A stretch of DNA of 64,000 nucleotides from contig QANZ01044514.1 in NCBI GenBank assembly GCA_003254925.1, forward strand, positions 53,294 to 117,293, written 5' to 3'. Origin of the DNA: Chamaecrista fasciculata. Lineage: Eukaryota; Streptophyta; Magnoliopsida; Fabales; Fabaceae. The notes below the pieces were generated by a model, which saw only the letters and a program-made list of their open reading frames with translations, did no database searches and was not told the DNA's origin. Of the stretch, positions 14,101 through 24,520 are shown one piece after another (within the stretch, counting starts at the first letter, position 1; each line of letters begins with the position of its first letter). The position numbers and the translations under genes were made by a program.

Positions 14101-15739
14101 GGATTAAGATTCGAGGTGGCCAAAATTTGAGAGGGACATTGGATCAGGCTGAATCTTCCATTAAAGTGTCTGATCAACTTGAAAGAAGATCAAGGCCTGC
14201 TAGAAACAAGCAGGGTGGATACTTTGAGAATGATTCTGATATTTTAAATCATCAGATAGCGAATCCCCATGTCAAGAAGTTGTCGTGGCTTCTGCTGTCA
14301 GAGCATGAAGAGGCTTACCGTTATATTCCTCAACTTGGTGATGAAGTTGTATACTTGAGACAGGTAGTTTATGATTGTTTGGTCTTATAGCTTCTGGTAG
14401 TCCTATAGTTTCTGTAACTATTTCTTGGTTCATGTATTTTTCTTTTTCTTTGGCAGGGTCACCAAGAGTACATAGAGTCTTGTCAACCCTATGAAGTTGG
14501 TCCTTGGAGGTCAATTACAGGAATTAGAGATGTTGAAATTTGCAAGGTTGAAGAGCTTGCTTACGCAACGTTGGCAGGTTCTGGGGAGAGCTGTTGTAAA
14601 CTCAAACTTAAATTTGTAGATCCTTCTTCTAATGTACTCGGAAGATCATTCAAACTAACACTGCCTGAATTGATAAATTTTCCGGATTTTGTTGTTGAGA
14701 AAACATGGTACGATACTGCCATGAGGAGAAATTGGTCCCCAAGAGATAAATGCATGGTCTGGTGGAGAAATGAAAATGGGGATGGTGGAAGTTGGTGGGA
14801 AGGTCGTATTCTTTCAGCACAGGCTAAAAGTAATGAGTTTCCGGATAGTCCTTGGGAAAAATATGAGATCAAGTACACGACTGATCCTACAGAAACCCAT
14901 CGGCACAGTCCATGGGAACTGTATGATCTTGATATACAATTGGAGCACTCTCACATTGACCATGAAATCAGAGATAGGCTGCTGTCTTGTTTCTCTATAT
15001 CAGACCACAAAGTGAGTAGAAATCAAGTCTTTATGTCTTTCATTAAACTAGGCTTGTTGGTTAATACACACAACTTTTCGATTCTGATTTACTAAATTAG
15101 GAAAAAAATATTTTGAGAAAATGAATGAAATGGAATGTCTACCTCATTTTGGTTTTTTTTCTTGATCCAGCATAGTGAAAGTATCCAGGAATTGAACAGA
15201 GCAGCAGAAAAGTCGGACTTCCTAAACAGGTACTGAAGTTTTTTTTTTTTTTTCCAACNAGTTTTTTTTTTTTTGGCCAACGGTACTGAAGTTAGTTTGT
15301 ATGTTAAGTGGAACTATAAAATTCAAATAACTTTGTCAGAAAAACAGGACAGATTTTTTAGTCCTGTTCAGGTGAATTCAGGACTTCATTTAGATTTCTA
15401 ATTCATACTAATAGCAAGCAAATCAAGAAAAGAAAAATTGCGAAGAGAAAGGACTGACATAAAAGGGTAAAACAATATTCAGTGCAAATTTAACAATTTA
15501 ATGATCTGTTATCATCTTTGGATTTGTACCACAGGTTTCCTGTTCCATTATATCCTCAACTGATTCAATCAAGGTTGAAGAATGACTATTACCGAAGTGT
15601 TGAAGGTGTTAAACATGATATAAGGGTGATGCTATTAAATGCTGAGAGTTTCTTTATCAAAAATGCTGTGCGGTTGGGCAGGATGAAGCGCCTATCAGAT
15701 TGGTTTAGTAGGAAACTTGAAAGGATACAGAAAACCTAA
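5139..15739 (+). CDS. PHIP/BRWD-like WD40-repeat and bromodomain protein
   Basis: Coding exons: 5139-5500, 5829-5983, 6481-6720, 7000-7109, 7205-7282, 7355-7458, 7958-8052, 8380-8510, 8632-8735, 8826-8903, 9011-9089, 9391-9559, 9940-10010, 10782-10862, 10954-11024, 11618-11714, 11814-11873, 11977-12031, 12118-12497, 12571-13343, 13463-14363, 14457-15011, 15171-15229, 15535-15739. All have GT..AG introns and matching phases, giving 1670 codons plus TAA. Order of domains: conserved N-terminus; WD40 repeats from about residue 240 to 640 (LRGHRVAVYC, SGSDDRLVKIW, SSDDGSCRIWD, SAGYDGQTIVWD); an acidic then Lys/Arg-rich Ser-rich linker; a WDR9-type domain from about 1373; a C-terminal bromodomain-like segment from about 1590. 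This is the plant counterpart of PHIP/BRWD1/BRWD3 (Arabidopsis At5g49430/At2g47410 type), probably a nuclear chromatin reader and a candidate CUL4-DDB1 substrate adaptor by family. The intron before exon 11618 has a second in-frame acceptor 39 nt upstream. Confidence 0.88.
10095..10690. mobile_element. possible GTGTC-rich MITE within an intron
   Basis: Inside the intron 10011-10781 the left part (about 10108-10185) is rich in GTGTCCAACAC/TTGACAC/GTCAACAC motifs. The right part (about 10650-10680) carries GTGTTTCAAGTGTCCATGTC. The two halves are roughly inverted. The composition resembles the element at 18486-18784. The ends are not defined. Confidence 0.35.
11565..11620 (+). promoter_or_regulatory. 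duplicated 3' splice site, 39 nt apart and in frame
   Basis: The 17-base acceptor sequence TTTTCATTGCACAGGGA occurs at 11565-11581 and at 11604-11620. Splicing to the second copy starts the exon at 11618 and fits the protein family. Use of the first would start it at 11579 and add 39 nt, 13 codons without a stop, between blades of the propeller region. The duplicated block has the form of a 17-bp direct repeat around a 22-nt insert. Confidence 0.7.
15229..15293 (-). repeat. micro-insertion with T-runs and GGCC at a splice donor
   Basis: GGTACTGAAGTT is present at 15229-15240, where it spans the exon/intron donor AG|GTACTG, and again at 15282-15293. Between them are two T-runs, one unresolved base (N at 15259) and the end TTTTGGCCAAC. 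Read on the minus strand the insert is a GTTGGCC tag followed by an A-run. The functional donor is the left copy. Confidence 0.6.
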
Positions 15740-16096
15740 TAGAAGTTTTATAGTTTTCTTGAATTTTATTCCATTCTTTAATCCAATTTTGGGGAATCAG
15801 TTGGTTTTTAGGGAGTGGTTTCGTAGAATGGAGATGGCTACAGTGGTGGTAAATATTAGCGGTCAAATGTGTATATGTTGACTCATCTCTTTAGATGTTG
15901 AATATTTTGGCAATGATAGAGATGAGCATTTTTGCCCTTTTACAGATTTGAAATACTTTGGTTTCCTTGCTAGGCCACCTCTAATGCGGAGTTCATAAGA
16001 ATTTATTTGAGAATGATCGAAAGTAAAGTAGTCGTATAGTAACTATTTTTCTTGCATTGGCCTGTCAATTCAACAAGGTGCTACTTTACTTTCTTA
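15740..16096 (+). other. 3'UTR and downstream flank of the WD40/bromodomain gene
   Basis: T-rich sequence with no open reading frame of note follows the stop codon. It ends at the TTA target duplication of the next transposable element. Confidence 0.45.
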
Positions 16097-16561
16097 GGCC
16101 CAGTTCGTTTCCGTTTTGATTATAATCTGTTTTGATTATAATCAAAATAAACATGTTCGTTTACGTTTTTTTTCTGATTCAATTATAATCATGATTCTTA
16201 AATAATCAAACACACTCAATTACACTTATACCCCTATATATATACCTATAATTACCTATACTTTAATACAATCAATCGCCCATCACAAAGGGCAAATTGG
16301 TCATTTACTTTAATATTGGGCCAGTTTGTAAATATTTATTCTTGTGTTGGGCTAAATTGATATTTTTCCCAAATAATTTAGGATTGAATTTCATATTTTC
16401 ACCTATTCCAACTCTTTCTCTATCTGTGTTCCTCTGTTCATGCCGATGAAGATGAAGACAAATCTGGAAAGTTGGGATGATTCACACAGGATGAAGATGA
16501 AGACAAATCTGGAATTCCTTCTCCTTCTTAATCCATCCCACATGCCCCACCACTTTTCCCA

Positions 16562-16924
16562 TTCTTTCTCGCTGCTTTGTTAATGACTGCCACATTGGCT
16601 CAAACTCTGTTCAAATCGCCTGTGGCTTCTCCATAGAAGGCTAAATCTCTGTCTTTCGCAGCGACTCCATCGACGAACGTCCCGGTTTCCTCTCATCATA
16701 AAAGTGGACTTGCTCCTTCTCCATCATCCCCCGAGTCGCCGACTGAATCTCCAGCGTTCACTCCCTCATCCATCTCCACCACACCATCGGAAGCCCCAGC
16801 ACGAGCCAAAAACGGTGTCGTTCTGAACAAATTGAGCATCGCCGCCGGATCTGCTACCATTGTGGTTTTCGCCACAGCTTTGAGTGCTGAGCTTTCTTTT
16901 TTCTTTTTTGTCTATTTTGAATGA
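16562..16924 (+). pseudogene. arabinogalactan-protein (AGP)-like gene fragment captured in the MITE
   Basis: One frame reads 120 codons to a TGA at 16922-16924 with a single internal stop (TAG at 16634-16636). It begins like the hydrophobic end of a signal peptide (FFLAALLMTATLAQT, cleavage expected after ALA). A Ser/Pro/Thr-rich stretch follows (APSPSSPESPTESPAFTPSS). Then comes a C-terminal part typical of GPI-anchored AGPs: TPSEAPA followed by a hydrophobic tail (about SIAAGSATIVVFATAL). No start codon lies close upstream in frame. Classical AGPs are secreted, hydroxyproline-glycosylated cell-wall proteins. The missing start, the internal stop and the location within TIRs indicate a captured, non-functional copy. 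Confidence 0.6.
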
Positions 16925-17026
16925 GTGCTGAGCTTTTCTTGTATATCCATTGAGGATTCTGGATTCAATGATTTCATTATTTCATTATGTATTGATTTCC
17001 CATTCTATTTATTATTGCAATGAATC

Positions 17027-17125
17027 GAGAGAGAGAGAGAGAGGGAGAGTGACGAGAGAGAGAGGGAGAGATGAATCGAGAGAGAGAGAGAGGATGAATC
17101 GAGAGAGAGAGAGGAGAGAGATAGA
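17027..17125 (+). repeat. GA-rich low-complexity tract
   Basis: Runs of GA dinucleotides are interrupted by three repeats of GATGAATCGAGAGAGA. It lies inside the MITE and has no coding value. Confidence 0.8.
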
Positions 17126-17194
17126 TTTATGCCAAATTGGAAAAAAAATTCGGGTCCGCGTGCGTTAATTTTTTCTCTCTCATCTAATGCGAAT

Positions 17195-17278
17195 CGGTGC
17201 ACCGATTTGCTTAAACGGTGCACCGATTTTCTTAAACGGTGCACCGTTTTCGTAGGCAAAAAATGAAACGGTGCACCG
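17195..17278. repeat. four copies of the palindrome CGGTGCACCG
   Basis: The perfect 10-base palindrome occurs at 17195-17204, 17216-17225, 17237-17246 and 17269-17278, each in a context like AAACGGTGCACCGATTT. It is GC-rich inside an AT-rich element. The array may be a subterminal protein-binding array of the transposon or a tandem duplication. Confidence 0.75.
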
Positions 17279-17938
17279 ATTCGGAAAAACATCCCCCAAC
17301 CAACTCACAAAAATAATCAAGATTTCACGTTTTTCAAGGCAAACAGTAACATTTTTGTTTTTTTCCACAACAACAATCACATCCAAACACACTTTTATTA
17401 TAATCAAATCACACCTTACTTTTTCTAACTTTTTCTTCCATTTATACCCCTATACAATTTATCAATTTCCTTACTTTTTATCCACCTACCACAATCATTA
17501 CATACCCATTTTAATAATTTCACACAAATAATCAACAATCATCCAAACACCACTACAAAAATAATCAAATTTGATTATAATCAAAACATGATTATAATCA
17601 AAACAAATTTTAAAAAAAACGGAAACGAACTGACCCTTATTAAATAAAATAATAAGTGTGAACCGACATGCATTAAACCCAACTCAATTCAACTTGAATA
17701 TCCCTAATCCCTATATAATAGCTATGAAATCATGTGTTAATAAGAAGAAAATTAAAAGAGAAAAAAGTGAGCAATTTAGTAGCTATTTAAGTGAACTACT
17801 TAATAAAAAAGGAAAACATATGTACATAAAACAAAATAAAAATATTTTGACCTCAAGTAAAAAAGTGTTTGTATATATCATCAGGGACGGAGTAAAAAGG
17901 GCCAATAGGGGCCATGCACCCCCCCTCCCCCAAAAGAA

Positions 17939-18004
17939 ATTTTATAACATATAAATTTACTTAGCATATTAACACCATTTCACCCATAGCATTTTATAAC
18001 ATAT
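17939..18004. repeat. 15-bp direct repeat with 36-nt spacer
   Basis: ATTTTATAACATATA is repeated at about 17939-17953 and 17990-18004. It resembles a target duplication around a small insert, but there is no A-run. Confidence 0.5.
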
Positions 18005-18399
18005 AGAAATTCAAGTATTTATCATGATAATCAGAGCTCCACTCACTTGAAAGCTCAGTGTTGAACTAAAAAAAATGTTGTATTGTAAAAGAGATGAAAA
18101 GGAGTGCCGTTTAAGTCAAGGTTTTGATCTAAAAAGGAGATGATGATGTTTAAGCAATTTGGGCATTATTCTCATTCACTGATCATTTAATAATGCCAAT
18201 GGAGGGATTGTAAGTTGAGATGAGATGAGAGTACTAATAGAAATAGGGCATGACATGGGCCTCAAATAATGATGGATCCATTATTTTCCCATCAAAAGTC
18301 AATCATGCTGGCCCATTCTCCTATTTCTGCAACCCTTTTCAATGGATCACCCTATACTCGGGCCCATCTGGCCCACAAACTTCACTTTTCCTACAGGCT

Positions 18400-18441
18400 A
18401 CAGCTGAAAACCCTTTTTTTTTAGTGGACATAGCTGAAAAC
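18400..18441 (-). repeat. micro-insertion: GTCCACT tag plus A9 (minus strand)
   Basis: ACAGCTGAAAAC (18400-18411) and ATAGCTGAAAAC (18430-18441) flank an 18-nt insert. On the minus strand the insert is GTCCACT, nine A and GG. Confidence 0.5.
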
Positions 18442-18485
18442 TATCATATTATTATTCCCTGTCAAATATGGACACTTCATTTTAA

Positions 18486-18784
18486 CAGCAGGTCGCCGTG
18501 TCAGATACGTGTCGATGTCCGACACCCGTACGATACCCACACGACACATATTCATAAATTTCAAAATATAAAATCAATTTTTTGTAATTTTATCATGACA
18601 AACAATAGAAAATAATATCATATATAACATATATTACGGATAGATATTGTAATTTTTAAAATTTTCATCAAAATTTATGAATTTTTAATTATTTATATAT
18701 ATAAATATATGTCGTGTCATGTCGTATAATTTTAAGAATCTAGCGTGTCAGTGTGTCTGTGTCCGTGTCAGTGTCCTGCTTCAT
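18486..18784. mobile_element. GTGTC-rich hairpin MITE
   Basis: The left end contains CGTGTCAGATACGTGTCGATG and ACACCCGTACGATACCCACA. The right end contains the inverse (GTCGTGTCATGTCGTATAA, GTGTCTGTGTCCGTGTCAG). Both outer borders carry AGCAGG in inverted orientation. The middle is AT-rich. The precise ends and target duplication are not clear. Confidence 0.5.
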
Positions 18785-18807
18785 AGATTATTGCTAATCC
18801 TAAAGTT

Positions 18808-19009
18808 TTTTTTTGTTACACAAAAGTTTAGGTGAGTTGGGTCCCGGGGGCTCACCAAGGTCATGACATGCCTCCATAGTGTATAAGCACTTACAAAAGT
18901 ACTTACAGATCATCTACCAACAAGGCCCTCACATCAGCAGCGATATTTGAACTCATAATTTTATGGGTTATGAGTTGATTCCTTACCCACTAGATCAATC
19001 TTTATTGAC
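18808..19009 (-). mobile_element. tRNA-derived SINE, minus strand, with 12-bp target duplication
   Basis: AATCCTAAAGTT is present at 18796-18807 and 19010-19021. The 202-bp insert begins on the plus strand with a T-run, the A tail of a minus-strand element. Its other end, read on the minus strand, contains an A-box-like GATCTAGTGGGTAAG and, some 35 bases on, a B-box-like GAGTTCAAATATC. These are the RNA polymerase III promoter elements of tRNA-derived SINEs. The body is otherwise non-coding. Confidence 0.7.
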
Positions 19010-19021
19010 AATCCTAAAGTT

Positions 19022-20941
19022 AAATAGTAAGAACTTGTCTACCTTTAGTTAAATATCAGGAGTTCCATGCATTCCATGTTTTGGATATGAAGTAGTTTTA
19101 AATTCTTAGACCATTTGTCTCGTTCAGCAAGTTACTTGCAGAGAAAAAAAAATAGTTATTATTATTAACGATGGATACATTAAGTAACGCTTAGTTACTA
19201 AAATATATATTATTGTTAATTTTCTATTATTATATGTAGGGATATTATTCTTATTCTCCATATTTTATGTCATATTATAATAATGCTTCGAATTGATCTT
19301 AGTCTTATGAGTCAATTTCAAAAAACAAAACAATGTTATTTAAAATACATTCAAGACTTTTTAAAAATTATTAAACATGATATAAACTAACTGGTATATA
19401 TATATACTGCATTGTTTGTGGTTATATATAGTTGTATACTAGCCTATATGCAACTATTTATGGATGCAAAGTTTTTATTTTAATGCTTTTAATATATGCA
19501 TTTTTTCAGAATTTAAACTTTCATTTTGTGTTTTACTTTTGCAACATGAAAATGTGAGTGAAGTTAAGAAGAGTTATATGAAGAAGGTATATATATATAT
19601 AGCATGTGTTGAGGGATAAGGATAAGAAGAAATGGGAAATGTTGCTTTTTTTTGTATATATATAGAGGAATACAAAAGATTGAGAAAAGGATATATCATA
19701 TATACAGAAGCTTTGTAACTTCCATTCCTTCCACCACTAGCACATGGCTATCACGTGCTCTTCCACCTCTATCTCTATGACATATTCCTATTCTTCTTAT
19801 CCACTTCCTAATTCCCAGAAATAAAAAAAATATTTACATATTTTTAAATTATAAAATATTTTTTTAAAAAAATGAAACTCAATGGGATGATTGATCAGAT
19901 CTCCCTTTACATATAGCACATGCAGCACCTCCACTACACTACTCAAAATTTGAGGGTGAAGCTATTATTATTTGACCTTAAAAAGATGACATTTTTTAAG
20001 TTTGAGTTTTATCCAATATAAATAATATTTTTACTTTTGCTAAATCACCAAAACTGGACAATTTTTTTTTAACATTTTCAAGCACTTATTATTAAGTTCT
20101 TTAACTTACAACTTCTATAATTTTTGTGAATGCCAAAAAGCTATCAACTTTTATAAGAAATTCAAATATTAATCTTTAAAAGAATTAACTGGTACGTACA
20201 TTCATTAGTTCTTAAAAAAATTAAATAATATACTTCTCAATTTATGAAAATGAAGAATGAGCATACTATTTTATTATTTTAGGAACTAAATTTAATATAT
20301 GATTTGATTTTAAAAATATCATAATTGTCAATATTATAGTCTTTGAATTTAAGTTAATTTGTTTATTTTTAAATTTAAAAATTGAATTATATATTTTAAC
20401 TATTTAAAGAATGATTTATTAACTGAATTTCAGTATATTTTTGTGCTTACGTAGTCTGAATCATGTGTGTATCTGACACCCATGATTGTTGGGTGTGCAA
20501 TTATAATTGTAAATTATAATGGTGAAGGAAGGTCCTTACAAACTCAAGTTTCAAAGTCGTACACATTCTAAATTCCAACTTTTCTCATCCTTCACCAATG
20601 CTCACACTCATACACGAACACACTTTAATTTTTTTTTTTTCAATGACTGAAAAAACAGGCGACAATAATCTAATTAATTAATATTCCTAATCTGTGGGCA
20701 ATACAAACTACAAAGGTTTTAAAACAGGCTTTGCAGCTTTAAACCATGTTGGGTTTTGGTTTTTTAAAGCCGACCGATCTAGCTTAATTAATTAGTAATT
20801 TTAGAACTTAATTAATATGGATCAGTTCATCTCGTTCTTCTTATTAGCAATTTCAAATTCAACAAATGTACGTGGTGATAAATTGAGAGACAAATCTTGA
20901 ATTAGTTTTAAAACTTGCCAAGGTTTAACTTGGAAAATATT
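19022..20941. other. AT-rich intergenic DNA
   Basis: Nothing gene-like is seen. Short TA-rich microsatellites and homopolymers only. Confidence 0.5.
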
Positions 20942-20985
20942 GTAATTTATATTATTTCAGGCAAAAAAAGTAATTAATATTATTT
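20942..20985 (+). repeat. micro-insertion: CAGGC plus A7
   Basis: GTAATTTATATTATTT (20942-20957) and GTAATTAATATTATTT (20970-20985) flank the 12-nt insert CAGGCAAAAAAA. The repeats differ at one base. Confidence 0.65.
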
Positions 20986-21388
20986 AATACATCAAAATAA
21001 ATCTGTTAAAACTCTATATTCGTTTTATTTATTATGTAAATTGTATATATGTTTAGTGTATAAACAAAACAATATTATTTGGAAAACACTTTTGGAGAAC
21101 ATCAATTATTTATAGAAGCAATGTAAAGGAAGATCAGCTTAAGAAATAAGAACAAAATTTGGTGATTTATTCACTTGATTGAGTAGGACATATGGAATAT
21201 ATTAACTTAGAACTTAGATTAATCTTTATGTTAAAAATGTTATTGATATATATGTCAATAGGAGAAACTATACTCTTTTTTATCCCATTGAAAAATGCAC
21301 TGGTCAGAGCAATGTTATAAAAGTAGGGGGCCAATAATGGAGAAAAAATAATTTATTAGTGTAATGTAAGTATGTAACTATAGTAAAT

Positions 21389-21429
21389 TCAAAGAATGTT
21401 TGGGCCAAAAATAAAAATCAAAGAATGTT
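21389..21429 (+). repeat. micro-insertion: TGGGCC plus A-rich tail
   Basis: TCAAAGAATGTT at 21389-21400 and 21418-21429 flanks the 17-nt insert TGGGCCAAAAATAAAAA. The repeats are identical. Confidence 0.7.
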
Positions 21430-21664
21430 ACTAATTTTGTTCAAAATAAAGAGAAAAAAAAAAATAGAGAGGCGTATGAAGTGGCAGAAGTGAGACGGTT
21501 GGATGTGATGGATGGCCTTGATCCATCAAAGAGAAGCTGCATATCTGGAAAAAAGAAAAAAGAAAGAAATAAAGAAATAAAGATTATTTTACAGTACCAA
21601 AATAACATTTGTTTGGTTAGAATGAATAATTGTCATTTGTCCAAGTATAATATTGAATATATGC

Positions 21665-21711
21665 TATTATTTATGGATTTTTTTTTTGGCCTGAATATTA
21701 TTTATGGATTT
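21665..21711 (-). repeat. micro-insertion: TTCAGGCC plus A7 (minus strand)
   Basis: TATTATTTATGGATTT at 21665-21680 and 21696-21711 is identical. The 15-nt insert is TTTTTTTGGCCTGAA. Confidence 0.75.
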
Positions 21712-22100
21712 AATATCCAGACTTCATGGGCCTAGTTGGTCTTGTTTTGGTCTCTTTCCAATGGAGATAGAAGAAATTTCAGTTCTTGCTTGATGCAACC
21801 TTTTAGACTTTTCTGTACCCAACAGTATTTTAATTTAATTTCAAAAGTTGATTTATTATTAAATTTTGTTAATAAAATTTTATATTTTGATGTATTTTAT
21901 CATTTGATCATATTTTATTTAATAACTTAATGGCAAACTTTAGATGTAAAATTTTAAGAAATAATGATAACAGAAATTGACGACAAGACCAATCTTGCAA
22001 CATTTGTCATTTGTATTTGACCAAAATGAAACATGGGTATTAAATTCTATCTATCTTATGTTTATATAGTAGTGACTAATGAGTAATTATTAGTATATAG

Positions 22101-23050
22101 AGTTCAAAGTGTATTTTTGGTTCCATAATATTTGTTTAGATCTCAATTTAGTCCCATAACTTTTTTATTGCATTTTTTTCTCATATCTTTACAAAAAGTT
22201 ACAAATTTAATCTTGTATCACTTTTGGCCTCATATATTTTGGTCAGATTGTAGAATTAGTTCCATATCTTTCTAAAAAGTGTTTCTGCCACCTGACCCAA
22301 ATATATGAGACTAATTTTGTATTTGACTCAAAGATATGAGATCAATTTTGCAACCTTACCAAAAAAATATGAGATTAATTAAGGGTGAACAAAAATCCAG
22401 TGACCCGAACCAGCCCAGTTGATTTTTCAATATCGAGCCAGGTTAGGTCTCAGGTTTCACCTCGTTGGACCCAGCCTGGCCTGGGGTCATTATTATTTTT
22501 TTTAATATATATATATATATATAATTATTTCTTTTATTATATAAAAAAAATTGTACATATATTGATCATTAATTTTGTATTAATTATATATTAAAAATTA
22601 CATAAAATATAATTTTAACTTTAATTAAATTAGTATCTTGTCAATAAATAAATTAAATTATTTTAATAAACATAAATATTATTAAACTTATGTAAAATTA
22701 ATATTTATCAATATATATGTGTTAAAAATATATTAATTATATAAATAGTTTAAAATATCTTTTGAAAAAAAATGGCCCGATGACCCCGGCCTGACCCAAC
22801 AGTAACCGGGACCCTGGCCCAACAGTAACCGGGCCGGGTCCCGGGTCTGCTTGAGGCTCGGCCCGGGGTTTGTGCATCCCTAAGATCAATTTTGTAACAT
22901 GACCTAAAGATATAGGATCAAAAGTGTGACATATGACCAAATTTACAACTTGAGCAAAAGATATGAGGACCAAAAGTGCAACAAGTTATTGGACCAAATT
23001 GAATCCTGAGCAAAAGTTATGGGACTAAAAGTGCACTTTGGCCTAAATTC
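22101..23050. mobile_element. long-arm foldback element, split by a hAT-type MITE
   Basis: The left arm (about 22101-22380) is made of phrases such as TTTGGTTCCATAATATTTG, CAATTTAGTCCCATAAC and CACTTTTGGCCTCATA. The right arm (about 22884-23050) holds the inverse in the reverse order (GGACCAAAAGTGCAAC, TTATGGGACTAAAAGTGC). Phrase units repeat several times within each arm. Non-coding. The 503-bp element at 22381-22883 is inserted near the centre. Confidence 0.6.
22381..22883. mobile_element. hAT-type MITE nested in the foldback element
   Basis: The ends are AAGGGTGAACAAA and, at the right, the complement of TTAGGGATGCACAAA. The flanks are GATTAATT (22373-22380) and GATCAATT (22884-22891), an 8-bp duplication differing at one base, as expected for hAT. 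The ends are GC-rich (CCCGGCCTGACCCAACAGTA at right) and the centre is AT-rich with a TA microsatellite. Confidence 0.65.
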
Positions 23051-23277
23051 AATTAAAATGTATTTGCATTTTATGTAATAATTGAAAGTGATATGTAGAT
23101 TATGATTGATTCCTGGTTGGCTGTTGAAAGCATTTGTATAAAGGATAAGTTGAAAGTTGAAACTATGGACAGTAAATAAAGTTACAATAAGTGTAATGTA
23201 ATAATGTAATAATACTTAAAATAGTAACGTTTTGCTTATATATACTTGTGTTTATTTACAACTATTTGTTAAATAAT

Positions 23278-23327
23278 AGATTTTATGAATAAGTTTCGGC
23301 CAAAAAAAAAAGATTTTATGAATAAGT
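23278..23327 (+). repeat. micro-insertion: TTCGGCC plus A9
   Basis: AGATTTTATGAATAAGT at 23278-23294 and 23311-23327 is identical over 17 bases. The insert is TTCGGCCAAAAAAAAA (16 nt). This is the cleanest example of the class. Confidence 0.8.
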
Positions 23328-24520
23328 ATTGCTAGAATTTTTAAATAAACACCTAAAGTAAGCGAAAAAGGCGTTTTAATAAAATAATATATAATAAATG
23401 ACTTTTGAAATAACCAAAAATTATAACACCCCAAATATGCCCTTAGGTTAGACCAATCTTATGGGAACACCATGCAATACTCTAATAAGGAAGCTGTGGA
23501 AATCATCTGGGAATATTTTTATGAGGCATTTTTTAAGATAACAATGCAATTTATGGTAATTCAAATTCTATATAATAATTTGATGAGGTATTCTTTTTAG
23601 TATGTCTCTTGTATAAGTGATAGCTAGCTCTACCGAAATACTTCAATTCAGGATACTTAAAATTTGTGAATAGGGAGAATAATGAAACAATAATGAATAC
23701 TAATACGATGCTATTATATTTTCTTCCAAATTCCAAATTTTCAAACATGAAGAAAATATCATTGACACCTAATTTCTTCTTCTTCTTTTTTTTTTCTTTT
23801 ATTCAAACACATACGCATATATACCCTTAAATTTTTGACTGACCATCTAATACTTTTCCCCGAGTAAAATGTCAAGGCACATATTATAAAGTCACAATTT
23901 GGCCAAAAAAAAAAACCACAAAATACTTGGAAAATGCATGCAATTCCATTTATCTTAATAACAATTGTTTTCTAAAATAATATTTGAATTTTGAAGTGAA
24001 TCAAATCTATTTAAAATTGATACTTAAACCGAATATGAAATATATATATACACTATTATATATGTCTAAGGAGCTTTCTGGTAGTCGGTATTTTAAAACT
24101 ATAGTATAAATTAATATTTACTCAATATATTATAAATAAATATATAAAAATAAAAATATCACCCCAACTTGAGTAATCCACGTTTTCACTCATGACTCCA
24201 TGAGACCATGATCAATTTTTATACACATATAGGTGACAGTTTTTTTGTAAAGCGTGAACTTTTATTTTTATTATTGGATTAATTTCTTTTCTTTCTTCTA
24301 TTTTTTTCTACTCATACTAATTTATATGATTTTTAAGATTAAATTATTTTAAATTTTATAGACATATTTGAGTGTCCTAACAACTCTCTAGTATATATAT
24401 GTATATTATAAACGATAAATACTATTAGTATATGATATGCTCAATTAAATTATTTTTTTTTAATGTTAAACTGTTGATATATTTATATTTTTTGCGAATA
24501 TAGTAACCACAATTTCACTA
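23328..24520. other. AT-rich intergenic DNA
   Basis: No gene is supported. A GGCC plus A-run at about 23889 lacks a convincing flanking repeat. Confidence 0.5.

Larger units (their letters stand above)
16097..17636. mobile_element. non-autonomous PIF/Harbinger-like element (Pack-type MITE), 1540 bp
   Basis: The termini are inverted. The left end GGCCCAGTTCGTTTCCGTTTT pairs with the right end, whose complement begins GGGTCAGTTCGTTTCCG (19 of 21 bases agree). The element is flanked by TTA at 16094-16096 and TTA at 17637-17639, the 3-bp duplication typical of PIF/Harbinger and Tourist elements. Both subterminal regions carry repeated GATTATAATC palindromes. No transposase is visible. The interior holds an arabinogalactan-protein-like gene fragment (16562-16924), a GA-rich tract and four copies of a 10-base palindrome. 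Confidence 0.75.

Noticed and set aside
17880-17945. CAGGGACGGAG with GGGGCCATGCACCCCCC as the end of a hAT-like element.
   Set aside because: Only one end was found; no inverted partner within several kilobases.
22300-22380. ATATGAGATCAATT repeats around an ACC-A-run stretch.
   Set aside because: They are phrase units of the foldback arm and recur there many times, so they are not a target duplication.
23880-23905. TTTGGCC plus A-run as another micro-insertion.
   Set aside because: Flanking similarity is only about 5-6 bases (CACAA), too short to claim.
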